Under the pieces are notes generated by a model. The model was not told the origin of the DNA, ran no database searches, and saw only the letters and a program-made list of their open reading frames with translations. The position numbers and the translations under genes are program-made. A stretch of 64,000 bases of DNA. Source: Thermoanaerobacteraceae bacterium. GTDB lineage: Bacteria > Bacillota > Thermoanaerobacteria > Thermoanaerobacterales > UBA4877. Below, one piece after another: positions 44,647 to 54,102 of the stretch. The stretch's first letter is position 1. Every line of letters starts with the position of its first letter. The stretch is taken from assembly GCA_030016635.1 (NCBI GenBank), contig JASEJQ010000005.1, positions 16,618 through 80,617 of the forward strand. Direction: 5' to 3'.

Positions 44647-46418
44647 GTACGGAAATCTTCTCTCTCGATATAGGTACCAGGACCGTCAAGGCTGTAGTTG
44701 CTGAAATAGATAATGAAAAACTATGCATCAAGGCATCTGCGGTAAGGGAACACAGGAGCAGAAGCATGTTTGATGGCCAGGTCCATGATATAGAAATGGT
44801 GTCTGGGGTAGTAAAAGAGGTAAAACAGGACCTTGAAAAGTCCCTCGGCTATGGGCTGAGGAGTGCAGCTATAGCTGCTGCCGGGCGTTCCCTCATAACC
44901 ATCAAGACCCGCATAGACCTTGACATAGATGATAACACGGAAATTGATAAGGAGTTTATAAATACCTTAGAGTTGGACTGCATCAAAAAAGCAGAAGATG
45001 AGGTTAAACATGCCACTGGCAATCAGGATTTGTACTGTGTTGGCTACAGTACAACTGCTTACTACCTGAATGACAGCTTTATCACCAACCTTGCAGGACA
45101 TAAGGGCAAAAAGGCGGGTGTAGAGGTTATAGCCACATTCCTGCCCAAGATGGTGGTGGATAGTCTCTTTACTGTGGTGGAAAAATCAGGTCTTGCAGTA
45201 AGCTTTATCACCTTAGAGCCAATAGCAGCCATTAATATGGCTATACCCTCTGAACTCAGGCTTTTGAACCTGGGCCTTGTGGACATCGGGGCAGGGACAT
45301 CGGATATTGCGATAACTAAGGATGGCAGCGTATTTGCATATGGAATGGTCCCCATGGCAGGGGATGAGGTCACAGAGGCTATTGAAAAACATTATCTTAT
45401 TGATTTTAATACTGCTGAAAATATTAAGCTCAGCTTGGGTAGCAAGAAGTCTGTAAGTTTTAAGGATATCCTTGGCAATAAAATAAAGGTGAGCAGGGAT
45501 GATGTATATGAGGTAATAAAGCCTGTAATTAATAACCTTGCACATGAGATTGCCAAGGTCATCATTGAATACAACAAGAAGGCACCCTCTGCCCTATTCT
45601 TAGTTGGTGGGAGCAGCCAGTTGCCGTTTATAAAAGAGCTGCTGGCAGATGAGCTTAAGATGCCTGCCCAGAGAATAACCGTCAAAAAGAGGACGGACCT
45701 TTCCAATGTCATATTTGATGGAAAGATACTATCTGGACCTGATGCTATAACTCCTCTTGGTATAGCCATAACAGCGGCAACAGGTATGAGACATAACTTC
45801 TTAAGGGTCACCGTGAATGACAGGGGTGTTAAATTGTTAAATACAAAGAGTCTTAAGGTAAAGGATGCTGTAATAGAGGCAGGTATAGGACCTGAAGAAC
45901 TCTTTGGTGCACGCCCTAAGGGGCTTCAATTTTATTTCAACGAGGAGCTTATTATTTTGCGTGGCGAGCCAGCCAGGCCAGGCCAGATAATACTTAACGG
46001 AAATCCCGCCTCACTGGAAAGTCCAATAAGTGACGGGGATGAAATAAATATAATACCGGCCAGGCCAGGCAAAGAACCTATAATAACTGTTAAAGAATTT
46101 GCCAACATGAAAAATCTCCCCAAAGGCGGGAAGATTTTAATTAATGGTGCTGAAAATTCTCTTGATAGAATTATACAGGATGGTGACCGCATTACATATA
46201 AACCCAAAGAAGAGTATGGCATAAATGTAATCATAAACGGTAAAACCGTAAAGATCCCAGGAGATAAAGGTCTGATATTTGTCGATATATTCAAGTACTA
46301 TCCCTTTAACCTGGATAACCCTAAGGGCAATAAAATTGTATTGAAGCTTAACGGGATGGATGCAAGTTATACTGATGCCGTAAGGGATGGAGATAACATA
46401 GAAATATACTGGGAATGA
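44643..46418 (+). CDS. FtsA-like actin-fold ATPase with C-terminal repeat domains, 591 aa
   Basis: Residues 1-385 form an FtsA/PilM-type actin fold: phosphate 1 'FSLDIGTRTVKAVVAEI', an SHS2-like insertion, phosphate 2 'LVDIGAGTSDIAI' and the adenosine motif 'ALFLVGGSSQLPFIKELL'. Residues 390-591 are an added region with three related units that end in 'SDGDEINIIPA', 'QDGDRITYKPK' and 'RDGDNIEIYWE', each preceded by an 'LNG'/'ING' turn. They look like beta-grasp (ThiS/SLBB-like) modules. It is not the canonical FtsA: there is no ftsZ neighbour and the membrane-binding amphipathic tail is absent. It is coupled to mogA. Function unknown. Confidence 0.8.
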   Translation: MSTEIFSLDIGTRTVKAVVAEIDNEKLCIKASAVREHRSRSMFDGQVHDIEMVSGVVKEVKQDLEKSLGYGLRSAAIAAAGRSLITIKTRIDLDIDDNTEIDKEFINTLELDCIKKAEDEVKHATGNQDLYCVGYSTTAYYLNDSFITNLAGHKGKKAGVEVIATFLPKMVVDSLFTVVEKSGLAVSFITLEPIAAINMAIPSELRLLNLGLVDIGAGTSDIAITKDGSVFAYGMVPMAGDEVTEAIEKHYLIDFNTAENIKLSLGSKKSVSFKDILGNKIKVSRDDVYEVIKPVINNLAHEIAKVIIEYNKKAPSALFLVGGSSQLPFIKELLADELKMPAQRITVKKRTDLSNVIFDGKILSGPDAITPLGIAITAATGMRHNFLRVTVNDRGVKLLNTKSLKVKDAVIEAGIGPEELFGARPKGLQFYFNEELIILRGEPARPGQIILNGNPASLESPISDGDEINIIPARPGKEPIITVKEFANMKNLPKGGKILINGAENSLDRIIQDGDRITYKPKEEYGINVIINGKTVKIPGDKGLIFVDIFKYYPFNLDNPKGNKIVLKLNGMDASYTDAVRDGDNIEIYWE

Positions 46419-46420
46419 AT

Positions 46421-47302
46421 TTAAGCCTTGAATCTCTCCTGTTTGAATTCATCTGAAAGAAGGTCCACAAATAAGGTAGCGGCCATGAGGTCTGCTGATC
46501 CGCCTGGGCTTATGCCCCTCCTCTTAAACTCCTCATCAAGCTGGTAAATCATACATCTTCCTTCCTCTGTGAGCATACCACCCCTGTCTATTGCCTCACA
46601 GGCCAGGCTCCTCACCTCCTCAAGAACCTCCATAGAAAATCTGCCGGCTATATTGGTATCCTCTGCTACTCTCATAATGGAGATCAATACATGTACCATG
46701 CAGTCATTTTCATCAAGCCCTTTCATTCGAGCTTCGTATAAGGAGGGTAGCCCGTAATTTATCACTGCAGGGAGGCCTTTCTCTACCTCACCCCGTATAC
46801 CAGTCATGCCATGCTTTAGATAAAGAATCTCACCCCTGGTAAACATTTTCTTATTATCAAGGCAATCAAAGTCTATCTTTATTAAGCCTTTGCATATCTT
46901 ACTTACTGTTTCAGAAATAACCATGGGATTTAAGCTGATACCTGATGACAGTGCATTACCTGCCGCAGAGGAAATAATCCCCTCTAAAAATAGTAACCCT
47001 TTTTGAGTATTGACACCGGATGTGACCTCGTACATCCTCTTTTCAGCCTTTAAACCGATTTCCCGAATTTCAGAAAATATATGCTCCGTATCAGTTTTAG
47101 AACCAATCTCCGCGCAGAGGGCTATTGGGAATGCCAGGGCTGAGGAACTCCTCAAGAATGTGAAAAAATCCATATCCATATGGGCACCTGAAGAAAAAGG
47201 GGAGACAAGGCCAGGTGAAGGATATGATGCAACCTCATAAAGCATGGACCTTAAGGCCAGCTCACCAATCCTCATAGATGTTTCACTCAGTTCATAGACC
47301 AT
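46421..47302 (-). CDS. citG: Triphosphoribosyl-dephospho-CoA synthase CitG
   Basis: CitG makes the precursor of the citrate lyase prosthetic group from dephospho-CoA and ATP. Family hallmarks are 'YPSPGLVSPFSSGAHMDMDF' near residue 28, 'GVNTQKGLLFLEG' and the C-terminal 'GGMLTEEG' and 'ISPGGSADLMAATLFVD'. The start has TGGAGGAG upstream and lies inside the citX end. It is the last gene of the citrate block and converges with the FtsA-like gene, with 2 bp between the stops. Confidence 0.93.
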   Translation of the reverse strand: MVYELSETSMRIGELALRSMLYEVASYPSPGLVSPFSSGAHMDMDFFTFLRSSSALAFPIALCAEIGSKTDTEHIFSEIREIGLKAEKRMYEVTSGVNTQKGLLFLEGIISSAAGNALSSGISLNPMVISETVSKICKGLIKIDFDCLDNKKMFTRGEILYLKHGMTGIRGEVEKGLPAVINYGLPSLYEARMKGLDENDCMVHVLISIMRVAEDTNIAGRFSMEVLEEVRSLACEAIDRGGMLTEEGRCMIYQLDEEFKRRGISPGGSADLMAATLFVDLLSDEFKQERFKA

Positions 47303-47781
47303 TTATACTCCTCCACCATCTGATTAATCTTTTCTAAAACCTCAGCCGTTGTATGCCTCCCCATCAATATGCAGTCCTTAGTATCTTGCCCGCACACAAT
47401 ACACCTGCGGCCCTCCTTTTTTAGCCTTTCCCTTGAAATGTTTCTATACGGGTAATCAATAACGTCAATATCAAATAGCCTACCTAAGGGGTGGCCCTCT
47501 TCAATATCAACAGTTTCTCTCTTTATCTTAAGAGGGTCGCCCTGCAACACACCCATAAAATAATGTCCGGCAGGATTTTTGCCGGATATGAAATAAATAA
47601 ATCTAAAACTTATAATTGTCTTAACTGCCTTACGAAATATAAACACTGCTGTACTGTCCAGTTTAGATGGGCCGGGATAATTTATTGTGAGCACCATGAG
47701 AGGCTTTTTAAATTTCTCAAGCAGTCTCAATTCCGTATTATACCTCTCTTCCCTTCCAGCCAGTATATAATCGTACATCAT
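47287..47781 (-). CDS. citX: Apo-citrate lyase phosphoribosyl-dephospho-CoA transferase CitX
   Basis: CitX transfers the prosthetic group to the acyl carrier CitD. Visible are 'HPLGRLFDIDVIDY' and the Cys/His cluster 'CIVCGQDTKDCILMGRHT' at about residues 130-147, typical for the family. At 164 residues it is complete. It overlaps the malic enzyme gene by 4 bp and citG by 16 bp. Confidence 0.92.
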   Translation of the reverse strand: MMYDYILAGREERYNTELRLLEKFKKPLMVLTINYPGPSKLDSTAVFIFRKAVKTIISFRFIYFISGKNPAGHYFMGVLQGDPLKIKRETVDIEEGHPLGRLFDIDVIDYPYRNISRERLKKEGRRCIVCGQDTKDCILMGRHTTAEVLEKINQMVEEYKWSMN

Positions 47782-48989
47782 AGACTCAGCATTTTCTCCT
47801 CCAAAGCATCTGCATCTATTGTCATCCCTGCCACTCCAGAATCCATTGCAGCTTTAGCCACGCTGGCTGCCACATGGGCACCTACCCTCTTATCAAAAGC
47901 CTTTGGAAGGATATTTTCGCTGCTCAAATTTTCGCCTACCAGTTCTGCTATAGCATTGGCCGCTGCGATCTTCATCTCCTCATTTATCTCCCTTGCTTTC
48001 ACCTCAAGGGCACCCCTGAATATGCCCGGAAACGCCAGGACATTATTCACCTGATTTGGAAAGTCAGACCTTCCTGTGCCGACGACTTTTGCACCTCCCG
48101 CTTTTGCCTCATCAGGCCATATCTCCGGTACAGGATTTGCCATGGCAAGTACTATAGCATCCCTGTTCATTGTGGCTACCATGTCTCTCGTAGCAATCTC
48201 AGGACCTGAGACACCTATAAACACATCAGCGCCTTTCATAGCATCAGCTAAGCTTCCTTTTATTCCAGCCTTATTTGTAAGAGCTGCTATCTCTTTCTTA
48301 CTCCAGTCGTTCCCTTCTCTGCCCTGGTATATTGTACCTTTCCTATCGCATATTATTACATCCCTTACTCCAGAGTTCAAAAGAAGTCTGGCGGTAGCAA
48401 CACCAGCAGCTCCGGCACCGCTTATGACCACAGTGACATCCTTCATCTCTTTGCCAACCACTTTTAGTGCGTTCATCATTGCAGCTAAGATTACCACAGC
48501 AGTGCCATGCTGGTCATCATGAAATACAGGTATACTAAGCTCCTGTTTTAATCTCCTTTCTACCTCAAAACACCTGGGGGCAGATATATCCTCTAAGTTT
48601 ATGCCGCCAAAGGTAGGTGATATGTTCTTTACAGTAGCCACAATCTCATCTACATCCTGTGTGGCTAAGCATATGGGAAATGCATCTACCCCACCGAAGG
48701 TCTTAAAAAGTACGCATTTCCCCTCCATTACAGGCATGCCGGCCAGGCCGCCAATATTTCCAAGCCCTAAGACAGCAGAACCATCTGTTACTACAGCCAC
48801 CATATGCCCCTTTGCTGTATATTCATATGCAAGATCGGGGTCTTTATGTATATCCTTGCATGGTTCAGCTACACCGGGAGTGTAGGTCAGGCTTAAATCC
48901 TTAGAGTTCTCTACTGGCACCTTGCTGATGACCTCAATCTTTCCCCTGTTTTCTTTATGCAGTTTTAATGCCTCTTCTCGCAAATCCAT
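47778..48989 (-). CDS. Malic enzyme-family protein, probable oxaloacetate decarboxylase of citrate fermentation
   Basis: A 403-residue malic enzyme (short bacterial type) with 'LSLTYTPGVAEPCKDI', 'VTDGSAVLGLGNIGGLAGMP', the catalytic lysine region 'GKCVLFKTFGG', metal-binding 'PVFHDDQHGTAVV' and the dinucleotide fold 'VISGAGAAGVATARLLL'. In citrate-fermenting lactic bacteria a homologue (CitM) decarboxylates oxaloacetate to pyruvate, and position between citC and citX suggests the same job. Malate oxidation cannot be excluded. Confidence 0.9.
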   Translation of the reverse strand: MDLREEALKLHKENRGKIEVISKVPVENSKDLSLTYTPGVAEPCKDIHKDPDLAYEYTAKGHMVAVVTDGSAVLGLGNIGGLAGMPVMEGKCVLFKTFGGVDAFPICLATQDVDEIVATVKNISPTFGGINLEDISAPRCFEVERRLKQELSIPVFHDDQHGTAVVILAAMMNALKVVGKEMKDVTVVISGAGAAGVATARLLLNSGVRDVIICDRKGTIYQGREGNDWSKKEIAALTNKAGIKGSLADAMKGADVFIGVSGPEIATRDMVATMNRDAIVLAMANPVPEIWPDEAKAGGAKVVGTGRSDFPNQVNNVLAFPGIFRGALEVKAREINEEMKIAAANAIAELVGENLSSENILPKAFDKRVGAHVAASVAKAAMDSGVAGMTIDADALEEKMLSL

Positions 48990-49006
48990 TTTTACCCTCC
49001 ATCTAT

Positions 49007-50044
49007 TTAGTGAGGAGAAGAACTGTTTTTAATCTTCTCCATTATAATTTTACCCTCACCGGTATTGAGAAAGTCAAGGGTCGTTTGCGGTAAAAGTTTC
49101 TTTAAGTCTTCAAAATCTCCCTTGCGTATATCCTCTCTTACCCTTGAAGCAGATATAGCTTTACCATCAACCTCAAATCTTGGAATTTCGATAAACTCAA
49201 TCCCATGTTCGGGAAGGTTCTTTGCCATTACCTTATTATATGTTAATGTGACAGGGTCATAAGGCTCAGTACCGACAAACCTCTTTTTAATGTTTAATAC
49301 TTGTGCTACATATTTAGTGAATAGGTCAATGTCAAGGGAAGCCTCACTGAATATCCTCTCATTCTGTTTCCGGATGAAATAGCCCGGGAAGGTGGCAGAG
49401 GAGATAATATAATCCCCACCATCTATTATCTCTACATTCTTTATATCACTGGTGCCGTATTCAATCAACTTTTTTCTTACATGAAAAGGGAAAAGAGACC
49501 TATCTTCCCGGACAACAAATATATATAGTTTCTCACACATGCTGCTGGACCTCTCTATAAGATATCTGTGGCCCAAAGTGAAAGGATTGCAGTTCATTAC
49601 TATGCAGCCGTTTATCGTGCCTTCACTTCTATGCTTTTTCAGTACTTCAATATAATCGTCTATTCCATTTATACCATGCTCTAATAGAATGACCTTCTCT
49701 CCACCTGCCAGATACTTATAACCTACATTTTCAAATATTTCTCTGTTCTCCGGCTTTGTAAATATAAAACTCTTATAAATACCCCTTAATGAAAGCCTTC
49801 TTATCATCTCACTTACCAGTGTGGAGGTAAGGTTTAAACCCCTATAGTCCTCTCTTACTGCAAAACCTTTCATGACCTTTCCGCTCAATGAACAAGTGCC
49901 CACCATGGTATTCCCATCAAACAGTCCTATAGATTCCTGTATATCCTCATCCAGAGCCAGGTCAAATGCCTTAAGAAATTCCTCCAATTGCAGTCTTTCA
50001 TCAGGTATGGAAAGGTCAATATCTCTAAGAATGGGCCATTCCAT
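49007..50044 (-). CDS. citC: [Citrate (pro-3S)-lyase] ligase CitC
   Basis: CitC acetylates the prosthetic group of citrate lyase with acetate and ATP, switching the enzyme on. An N-terminal GNAT-like domain (1-130) is followed by a nucleotidyltransferase domain with 'GCIVMNCNPFTLGHRYLIE' (the H-x-G-H-like motif) and 'SASRVREDIRKGDFE'. The stop-start junction with citF is TAATG. The length of 345 is typical. Confidence 0.93.
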   Translation of the reverse strand: MEWPILRDIDLSIPDERLQLEEFLKAFDLALDEDIQESIGLFDGNTMVGTCSLSGKVMKGFAVREDYRGLNLTSTLVSEMIRRLSLRGIYKSFIFTKPENREIFENVGYKYLAGGEKVILLEHGINGIDDYIEVLKKHRSEGTINGCIVMNCNPFTLGHRYLIERSSSMCEKLYIFVVREDRSLFPFHVRKKLIEYGTSDIKNVEIIDGGDYIISSATFPGYFIRKQNERIFSEASLDIDLFTKYVAQVLNIKKRFVGTEPYDPVTLTYNKVMAKNLPEHGIEFIEIPRFEVDGKAISASRVREDIRKGDFEDLKKLLPQTTLDFLNTGEGKIIMEKIKNSSSPH

Positions 50045-51582
50045 TATACCACCTCGCGTATCACGTCTATAACCGTACCGTCTCTATACTCCTCCACTGC
50101 TACTATCCTATCCTTATATCTGATCTCATCGGGCGTACCGCATAATCTATAGGCCATATCCTTCAGCTTATCTATATCGACCACAGGGAGATTGCTGTCT
50201 ATGAGTTTCTTTTTAAGATCTTCATCCCTTGGGTTTACTGCAATCCCCTGCTCTGTAACAAGGACATCCACCGTCTCGCCAGGCGTTGTTACAGTGGTGA
50301 CTTTATCGACAACTATAGGCAGTCTACCTTTAAATAAATTTGTGACTACAATGGCAAGCCTGCTCCCGGCAGCGGTATCATTATGGCCGCCTGAACCTCC
50401 CATTATTATCCCATCTGAACCTGTTGTCACATTTACATTAAAACTGGTATCAATTTCTGTAGCCCCAAGTATCATTACATCCAGGTTGTTTACAACAGCC
50501 CCTTTGTTGTGAGGATTGCCATACATGGATGATGAAATCTCTATATGGTTTGAATCTTCCCTTAAGGACTCTACCGACTTGAGGTCAAAACACTGGGTGT
50601 CTAAGAGTACCTTTAAGAGCCCTTCTTTTAGCATATCTACGAAAAAGCCTGTGATACCACCAAGCCCAAAGCTTCCTGTAATCCTTTTTGCCCTCATCTT
50701 TTCTCTCAAGAAACTGGCTACGGCAAGGGATGTACCCCCTGCACCCGTCTGAAAAGATAAACCATCCTTTAAAAACCCCGATGCCTCAATCACATCTGCC
50801 GCCATTGATGCTATTTTAAGGCCCAAAGGGTCTCTTGTAATGTTGGTTGACCCGGAGACAATACCTTTGGGGTCTCCTATTCTGTCCACCTTCACCACAT
50901 AGTCAACCAGGGTCTGGTCAATGCTTATAGGCGTAAGTGGATAATCCACCAGATTATCTGTTATGGCAACCACCCTGTCAGCATACTTAGCATCAGAAAA
51001 TGCATACCCTAAGGAGCCACAGGCTGAAGGTCCATATATACCGTTTAAATTTCCATAGACATCTGCGGTTGGCGCTGCTATAAAAGCTACATTAATATGC
51101 AGCTCTCCTGCCTCAATGGCCCTATCCCTGCCGCCATGAGACCTCATTATAACTGGCCTATCGAGTATGCCTTTTGAGATAGCCTTAGCCACAAAGCCAA
51201 CTATATAGTTGGCCTCTATCCCTGTTACAACACCATTTCTTATGTGACCTATCAAGGGTTCATGGCAGTTAAATATAGAACTGGCGGCAATTTTCAAGTC
51301 CTTTATACCCATCTTTGCTATCTCATTTAAAACCATATTTAAGACATAGTCGCCATTCCTCATGTGATGGTGGAATGATATTGTCATACCATCTCTAAGT
51401 CCAACCTTTTCTACGGCCTCTCTTATACTTCCCAGAACCTTATTCCCTCCTGGCCACACTGTCTTATACCTTGAAATAGTCCTTATGCCATTCCCGGGAT
51501 TATTGTAAGCCCCTGAAAAAGGCATAACCTCTTTATAGCCATTTATAACAGACGGTATCTCTCTACCTGCGGCATTAATCAA
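50044..51582 (-). CDS. citF: Citrate lyase alpha subunit CitF
   Basis: The alpha subunit is the acetyl-ACP:citrate ACP transferase (EC 2.8.3.10). At 512 residues it has the class I CoA-transferase fold, with 'FHHHMRNGDYVLNMV', 'HGGRDRAIEAGE', 'SFQTGAGGTSLAVASFLREK' and 'VDVLVTEQGIAVNPRDEDL'. It starts with TTG at 51582 behind GGGGTGAATACAA and overlaps citE by 8 bp. Confidence 0.94.
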   Translation of the reverse strand: MINAAGREIPSVINGYKEVMPFSGAYNNPGNGIRTISRYKTVWPGGNKVLGSIREAVEKVGLRDGMTISFHHHMRNGDYVLNMVLNEIAKMGIKDLKIAASSIFNCHEPLIGHIRNGVVTGIEANYIVGFVAKAISKGILDRPVIMRSHGGRDRAIEAGELHINVAFIAAPTADVYGNLNGIYGPSACGSLGYAFSDAKYADRVVAITDNLVDYPLTPISIDQTLVDYVVKVDRIGDPKGIVSGSTNITRDPLGLKIASMAADVIEASGFLKDGLSFQTGAGGTSLAVASFLREKMRAKRITGSFGLGGITGFFVDMLKEGLLKVLLDTQCFDLKSVESLREDSNHIEISSSMYGNPHNKGAVVNNLDVMILGATEIDTSFNVNVTTGSDGIIMGGSGGHNDTAAGSRLAIVVTNLFKGRLPIVVDKVTTVTTPGETVDVLVTEQGIAVNPRDEDLKKKLIDSNLPVVDIDKLKDMAYRLCGTPDEIRYKDRIVAVEEYRDGTVIDVIREVV

Positions 51583-52420
51583 TTGTATTCACCCCGATTC
51601 TAGCCCGTTCAAGGGTTATCCTTGCCCTGGCTATTATTGGCGCATCTATCATTTTCCCGTCTATAGAAAAGGCCCCCTTACCTCCAGCCTGTCTAACAGC
51701 TTTCATGACTTTTATGGCATAGTTTATATCATCCTGGCCAGGCGTATATAGTTGCTTTATTGTTTCAACCTGCCTTGGATTTATGGCAGCCTTCCCGGTA
51801 TATCCGAGACTTTTGCCCTGTAGAGTATCTTTTCTTAGCCCTTCTATGTCCTCGGTATCCGTAAACGGTGTATCAAGTCCTTCTATACCAAAGGCATGGA
51901 TGGCATTGGCCAGCCTGGCCCTGGCATACAGTACCTCACTTCCTTCTTTGGTCCTTTCTATCCCCATATCTGCTGTATAGTCTTCGGCGCCAAAAAGGAT
52001 ACCTTTTACCCTTGGAGAAGCACCTATTATATTCGTTATCTCTTCTACTGAGGCTGCCGTTTCAATAAGTGGTACAATCCCCATGGTGGAATCCATGCTG
52101 TCCATCATACTTGAGATTGTCTTGATATCAGAAGGCCTGGCCTTGGGGACCATAACAGCATCAGCAGACGTTTTAAGCACATAATCAATGTCTTTTTCCC
52201 AGTAAGCTGTGGTCAAAGAGTTAATCCTTATGATAATATTTTTACCTTTAAAACTCAAAAAGTCCAATGCTTCTCTTAAAAGCTCCCTGGCAGCGTCTTT
52301 CTCACTTATTGCCACCGCATCCTCTAAGTCAAATATAATGGCGTCGGCATCAAAGGCTGCAGAGGAGTTTATCATAGCAGGAGAGGACGCAGGAACAAAG
52401 AGTGCTACCCTACCTAACAT
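51575..52420 (-). CDS. citE: Citrate lyase beta subunit CitE
   Basis: CitE cleaves citryl-ACP to oxaloacetate and acetyl-ACP. HpcH/HpaI-like aldolase barrel: 'LFVPASSPAMINSSAAFDAD', 'IIFDLEDAVA', 'IIIRINSL', 'LIETAASVEEI' and 'GILFGAEDYTADMG', with the Mg-binding Glu and Asp. It overlaps citD by 11 bp and citF by 8 bp. Confidence 0.94.
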   Translation of the reverse strand: MLGRVALFVPASSPAMINSSAAFDADAIIFDLEDAVAISEKDAARELLREALDFLSFKGKNIIIRINSLTTAYWEKDIDYVLKTSADAVMVPKARPSDIKTISSMMDSMDSTMGIVPLIETAASVEEITNIIGASPRVKGILFGAEDYTADMGIERTKEGSEVLYARARLANAIHAFGIEGLDTPFTDTEDIEGLRKDTLQGKSLGYTGKAAINPRQVETIKQLYTPGQDDINYAIKVMKAVRQAGGKGAFSIDGKMIDAPIIARARITLERARIGVNTID

Positions 52421-52682
52421 TATCTACACCAGCCCTCTCTATGGCGATACGTATCCTCGCTTTTAAGCAGTAGTCTAACGCACCGCGGTCCTGAATTTTA
52501 AAATATCCGGAAGTTATATCCATACTTTTAATAACATCCTCTACAATCTGCCTTATCCTCCTTCCATACCTCTCCATAACTATGCTCTCTATATCTACTT
52601 TAAGTCCTTCATAAGGCTTAACCATCACAAGACAATCAGAGGATTCTAATGTCCCCGCTACTGCCTCCTTTACTATTTCCAC
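52410..52682 (-). CDS. citD: Citrate lyase acyl carrier protein CitD
   Basis: A 90-residue acyl carrier (gamma subunit). The prosthetic group is expected on Ser14 in 'AGTLESSDCLVMVKP'. The C-terminus 'DRGALDYCLKARIRIAIERA' is conserved in CitD. It starts with GTG at 52682 behind GGTGGTGA, right after citS. Confidence 0.93.
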   Translation of the reverse strand: MEIVKEAVAGTLESSDCLVMVKPYEGLKVDIESIVMERYGRRIRQIVEDVIKSMDITSGYFKIQDRGALDYCLKARIRIAIERAGVDNVR

Positions 52683-52694
52683 TCAAATCACCAC

Positions 52695-53990
52695 CTATAT
52701 TTTACCAATAAGACTTATCAAGAACCCACCGATTATCAGCATTATAGCACCGCCTATGCGAGAAGAAATCTGTGCAAAGGGCATAAGTCCCATCCTCTTT
52801 GATGCAGAAAGAACCGCCACATCTCCAGTACCGCCCATATTCGCCATACACAGTCCTGCTGTAATAGATGCCTCAATAGGATAAAAGCCAACCCATCTTC
52901 CTACAATCCATGTCCCTAAAATAGCGCCCAGAACTGTAACGCCTACAAGCAAAATATACTGCCATGATAGAGCTGCAATAACATCAGATAGGTTGGTATA
53001 GCTTATACCTATCCCTACAAGGAGCGCTCCTGTCCAGTAGTTCATCACAAACTGATACCACTGGCTGGCTGCCTGCTCAAACTTTTCCGGCAAGAGACCC
53101 AGGCCCTTTACAACAGCGACGGATATTATCATCCATGCAAAAGAATGAATTGAAGGTATAAATTTACCAATTATGCTCCCCAGCACATAGAATGTACATG
53201 CAAGAAGCATTCCCATTCCCATCATTGTAAGGTCAAGGCCATATTTTTTCCCTGTCTCCAGACTTATCTCCTGGGATACCATTATTTTTCCATTGCCTGT
53301 ATACTGCGGCCTTGCTTTACCAAGCCTGTCCAATAGTCCTGCCGCAATTATTGCCAGGGCATTTCCAAGTGCCACTGCAGGAACCATTATTGAAAGGATG
53401 CTTGTGGGGTCCTGATTTAAAACGCCTCCATATATCTTGGACATGGGAACCGCACCTGCACCCATTCCACCACCCATTATGGGTATTCCTATATAAAGCA
53501 GAGCCTGTCTCCACCCATACCCTACAACCCCACCCACAATTGAAACCAGTCCTAAGGATGCAACGATACCACCGAATAATGCCGGAAAATACCTGGCACC
53601 TGCATTTATTAAAAGTTTCCTGTCCATTCCAAGTATACTGCCGGTTATTAGAGCTGCAATATAGAAATCAAGGAAGTTACTAACCTTCATAAAGTCATCT
53701 ACAGTCTTTACGGTAGCTTCTGGAAGAATCTTGAACATAACCAGTGCAGCCGTACCGAATATTATAACTATCGGCCCACCGCCAAGATAGTCTTTGACAA
53801 TAGGAAGTCGATTTCCTATCTCCTGAAGTATGGCACCGATGACAATCATGAAACCGAAAGCACCAATCATATTCGATGGTAAGAGGCCCATGTACACTGA
53901 TGCAAAAATTATAATTGCAAGGACTACAAAAATACTTAATGGGAAACCAGCAATTTTAAATCCTTCCTGTGGTACTGCCTTTTCAGCCAT
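52695..53990 (-). CDS. citS: 2-hydroxycarboxylate transporter (CitS/CimH type)
   Basis: A membrane carrier of 431 residues, about 11 helices, with the two reentrant-loop motifs of the 2HCT family: 'GGGMGAGAVPMSKIYG' and 'CMANMGGTGDVAVLSASKRM'. It should take up citrate (or malate) with Na+ or H+. The ATG at 53990 has AAAGGAGGATG upstream; an open extension to 54032 lacks a site. It is the first structural gene after citAB. Confidence 0.93.
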   Translation of the reverse strand: MAEKAVPQEGFKIAGFPLSIFVVLAIIIFASVYMGLLPSNMIGAFGFMIVIGAILQEIGNRLPIVKDYLGGGPIVIIFGTAALVMFKILPEATVKTVDDFMKVSNFLDFYIAALITGSILGMDRKLLINAGARYFPALFGGIVASLGLVSIVGGVVGYGWRQALLYIGIPIMGGGMGAGAVPMSKIYGGVLNQDPTSILSIMVPAVALGNALAIIAAGLLDRLGKARPQYTGNGKIMVSQEISLETGKKYGLDLTMMGMGMLLACTFYVLGSIIGKFIPSIHSFAWMIISVAVVKGLGLLPEKFEQAASQWYQFVMNYWTGALLVGIGISYTNLSDVIAALSWQYILLVGVTVLGAILGTWIVGRWVGFYPIEASITAGLCMANMGGTGDVAVLSASKRMGLMPFAQISSRIGGAIMLIIGGFLISLIGKI

Positions 53991-54070
53991 AAGGTCATCC
54001 TCCTTTTTTATATTTATATTTAAGGATAACATTTTCCAGAAGGATTTAAAATATTATAGTAACTTATTAA

Positions 54071-54102
54071 ACCACTTATGTAAATAATTAAAATCAAGTG
54101 GT
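54071..54102 (-). promoter_or_regulatory. Inverted repeat in front of citS
   Basis: ACCACTT and AAGTGGT flank an 18-bp AT-rich spacer (AATTATTTAC-like) at the end of citB. CitB/DpiA-type regulators bind AT-rich sites near citrate genes, so this may be the operator of citS. A weak terminator is the alternative, but no T tract follows. TATAAT-like sequence lies about 15 bp downstream. Confidence 0.35.
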
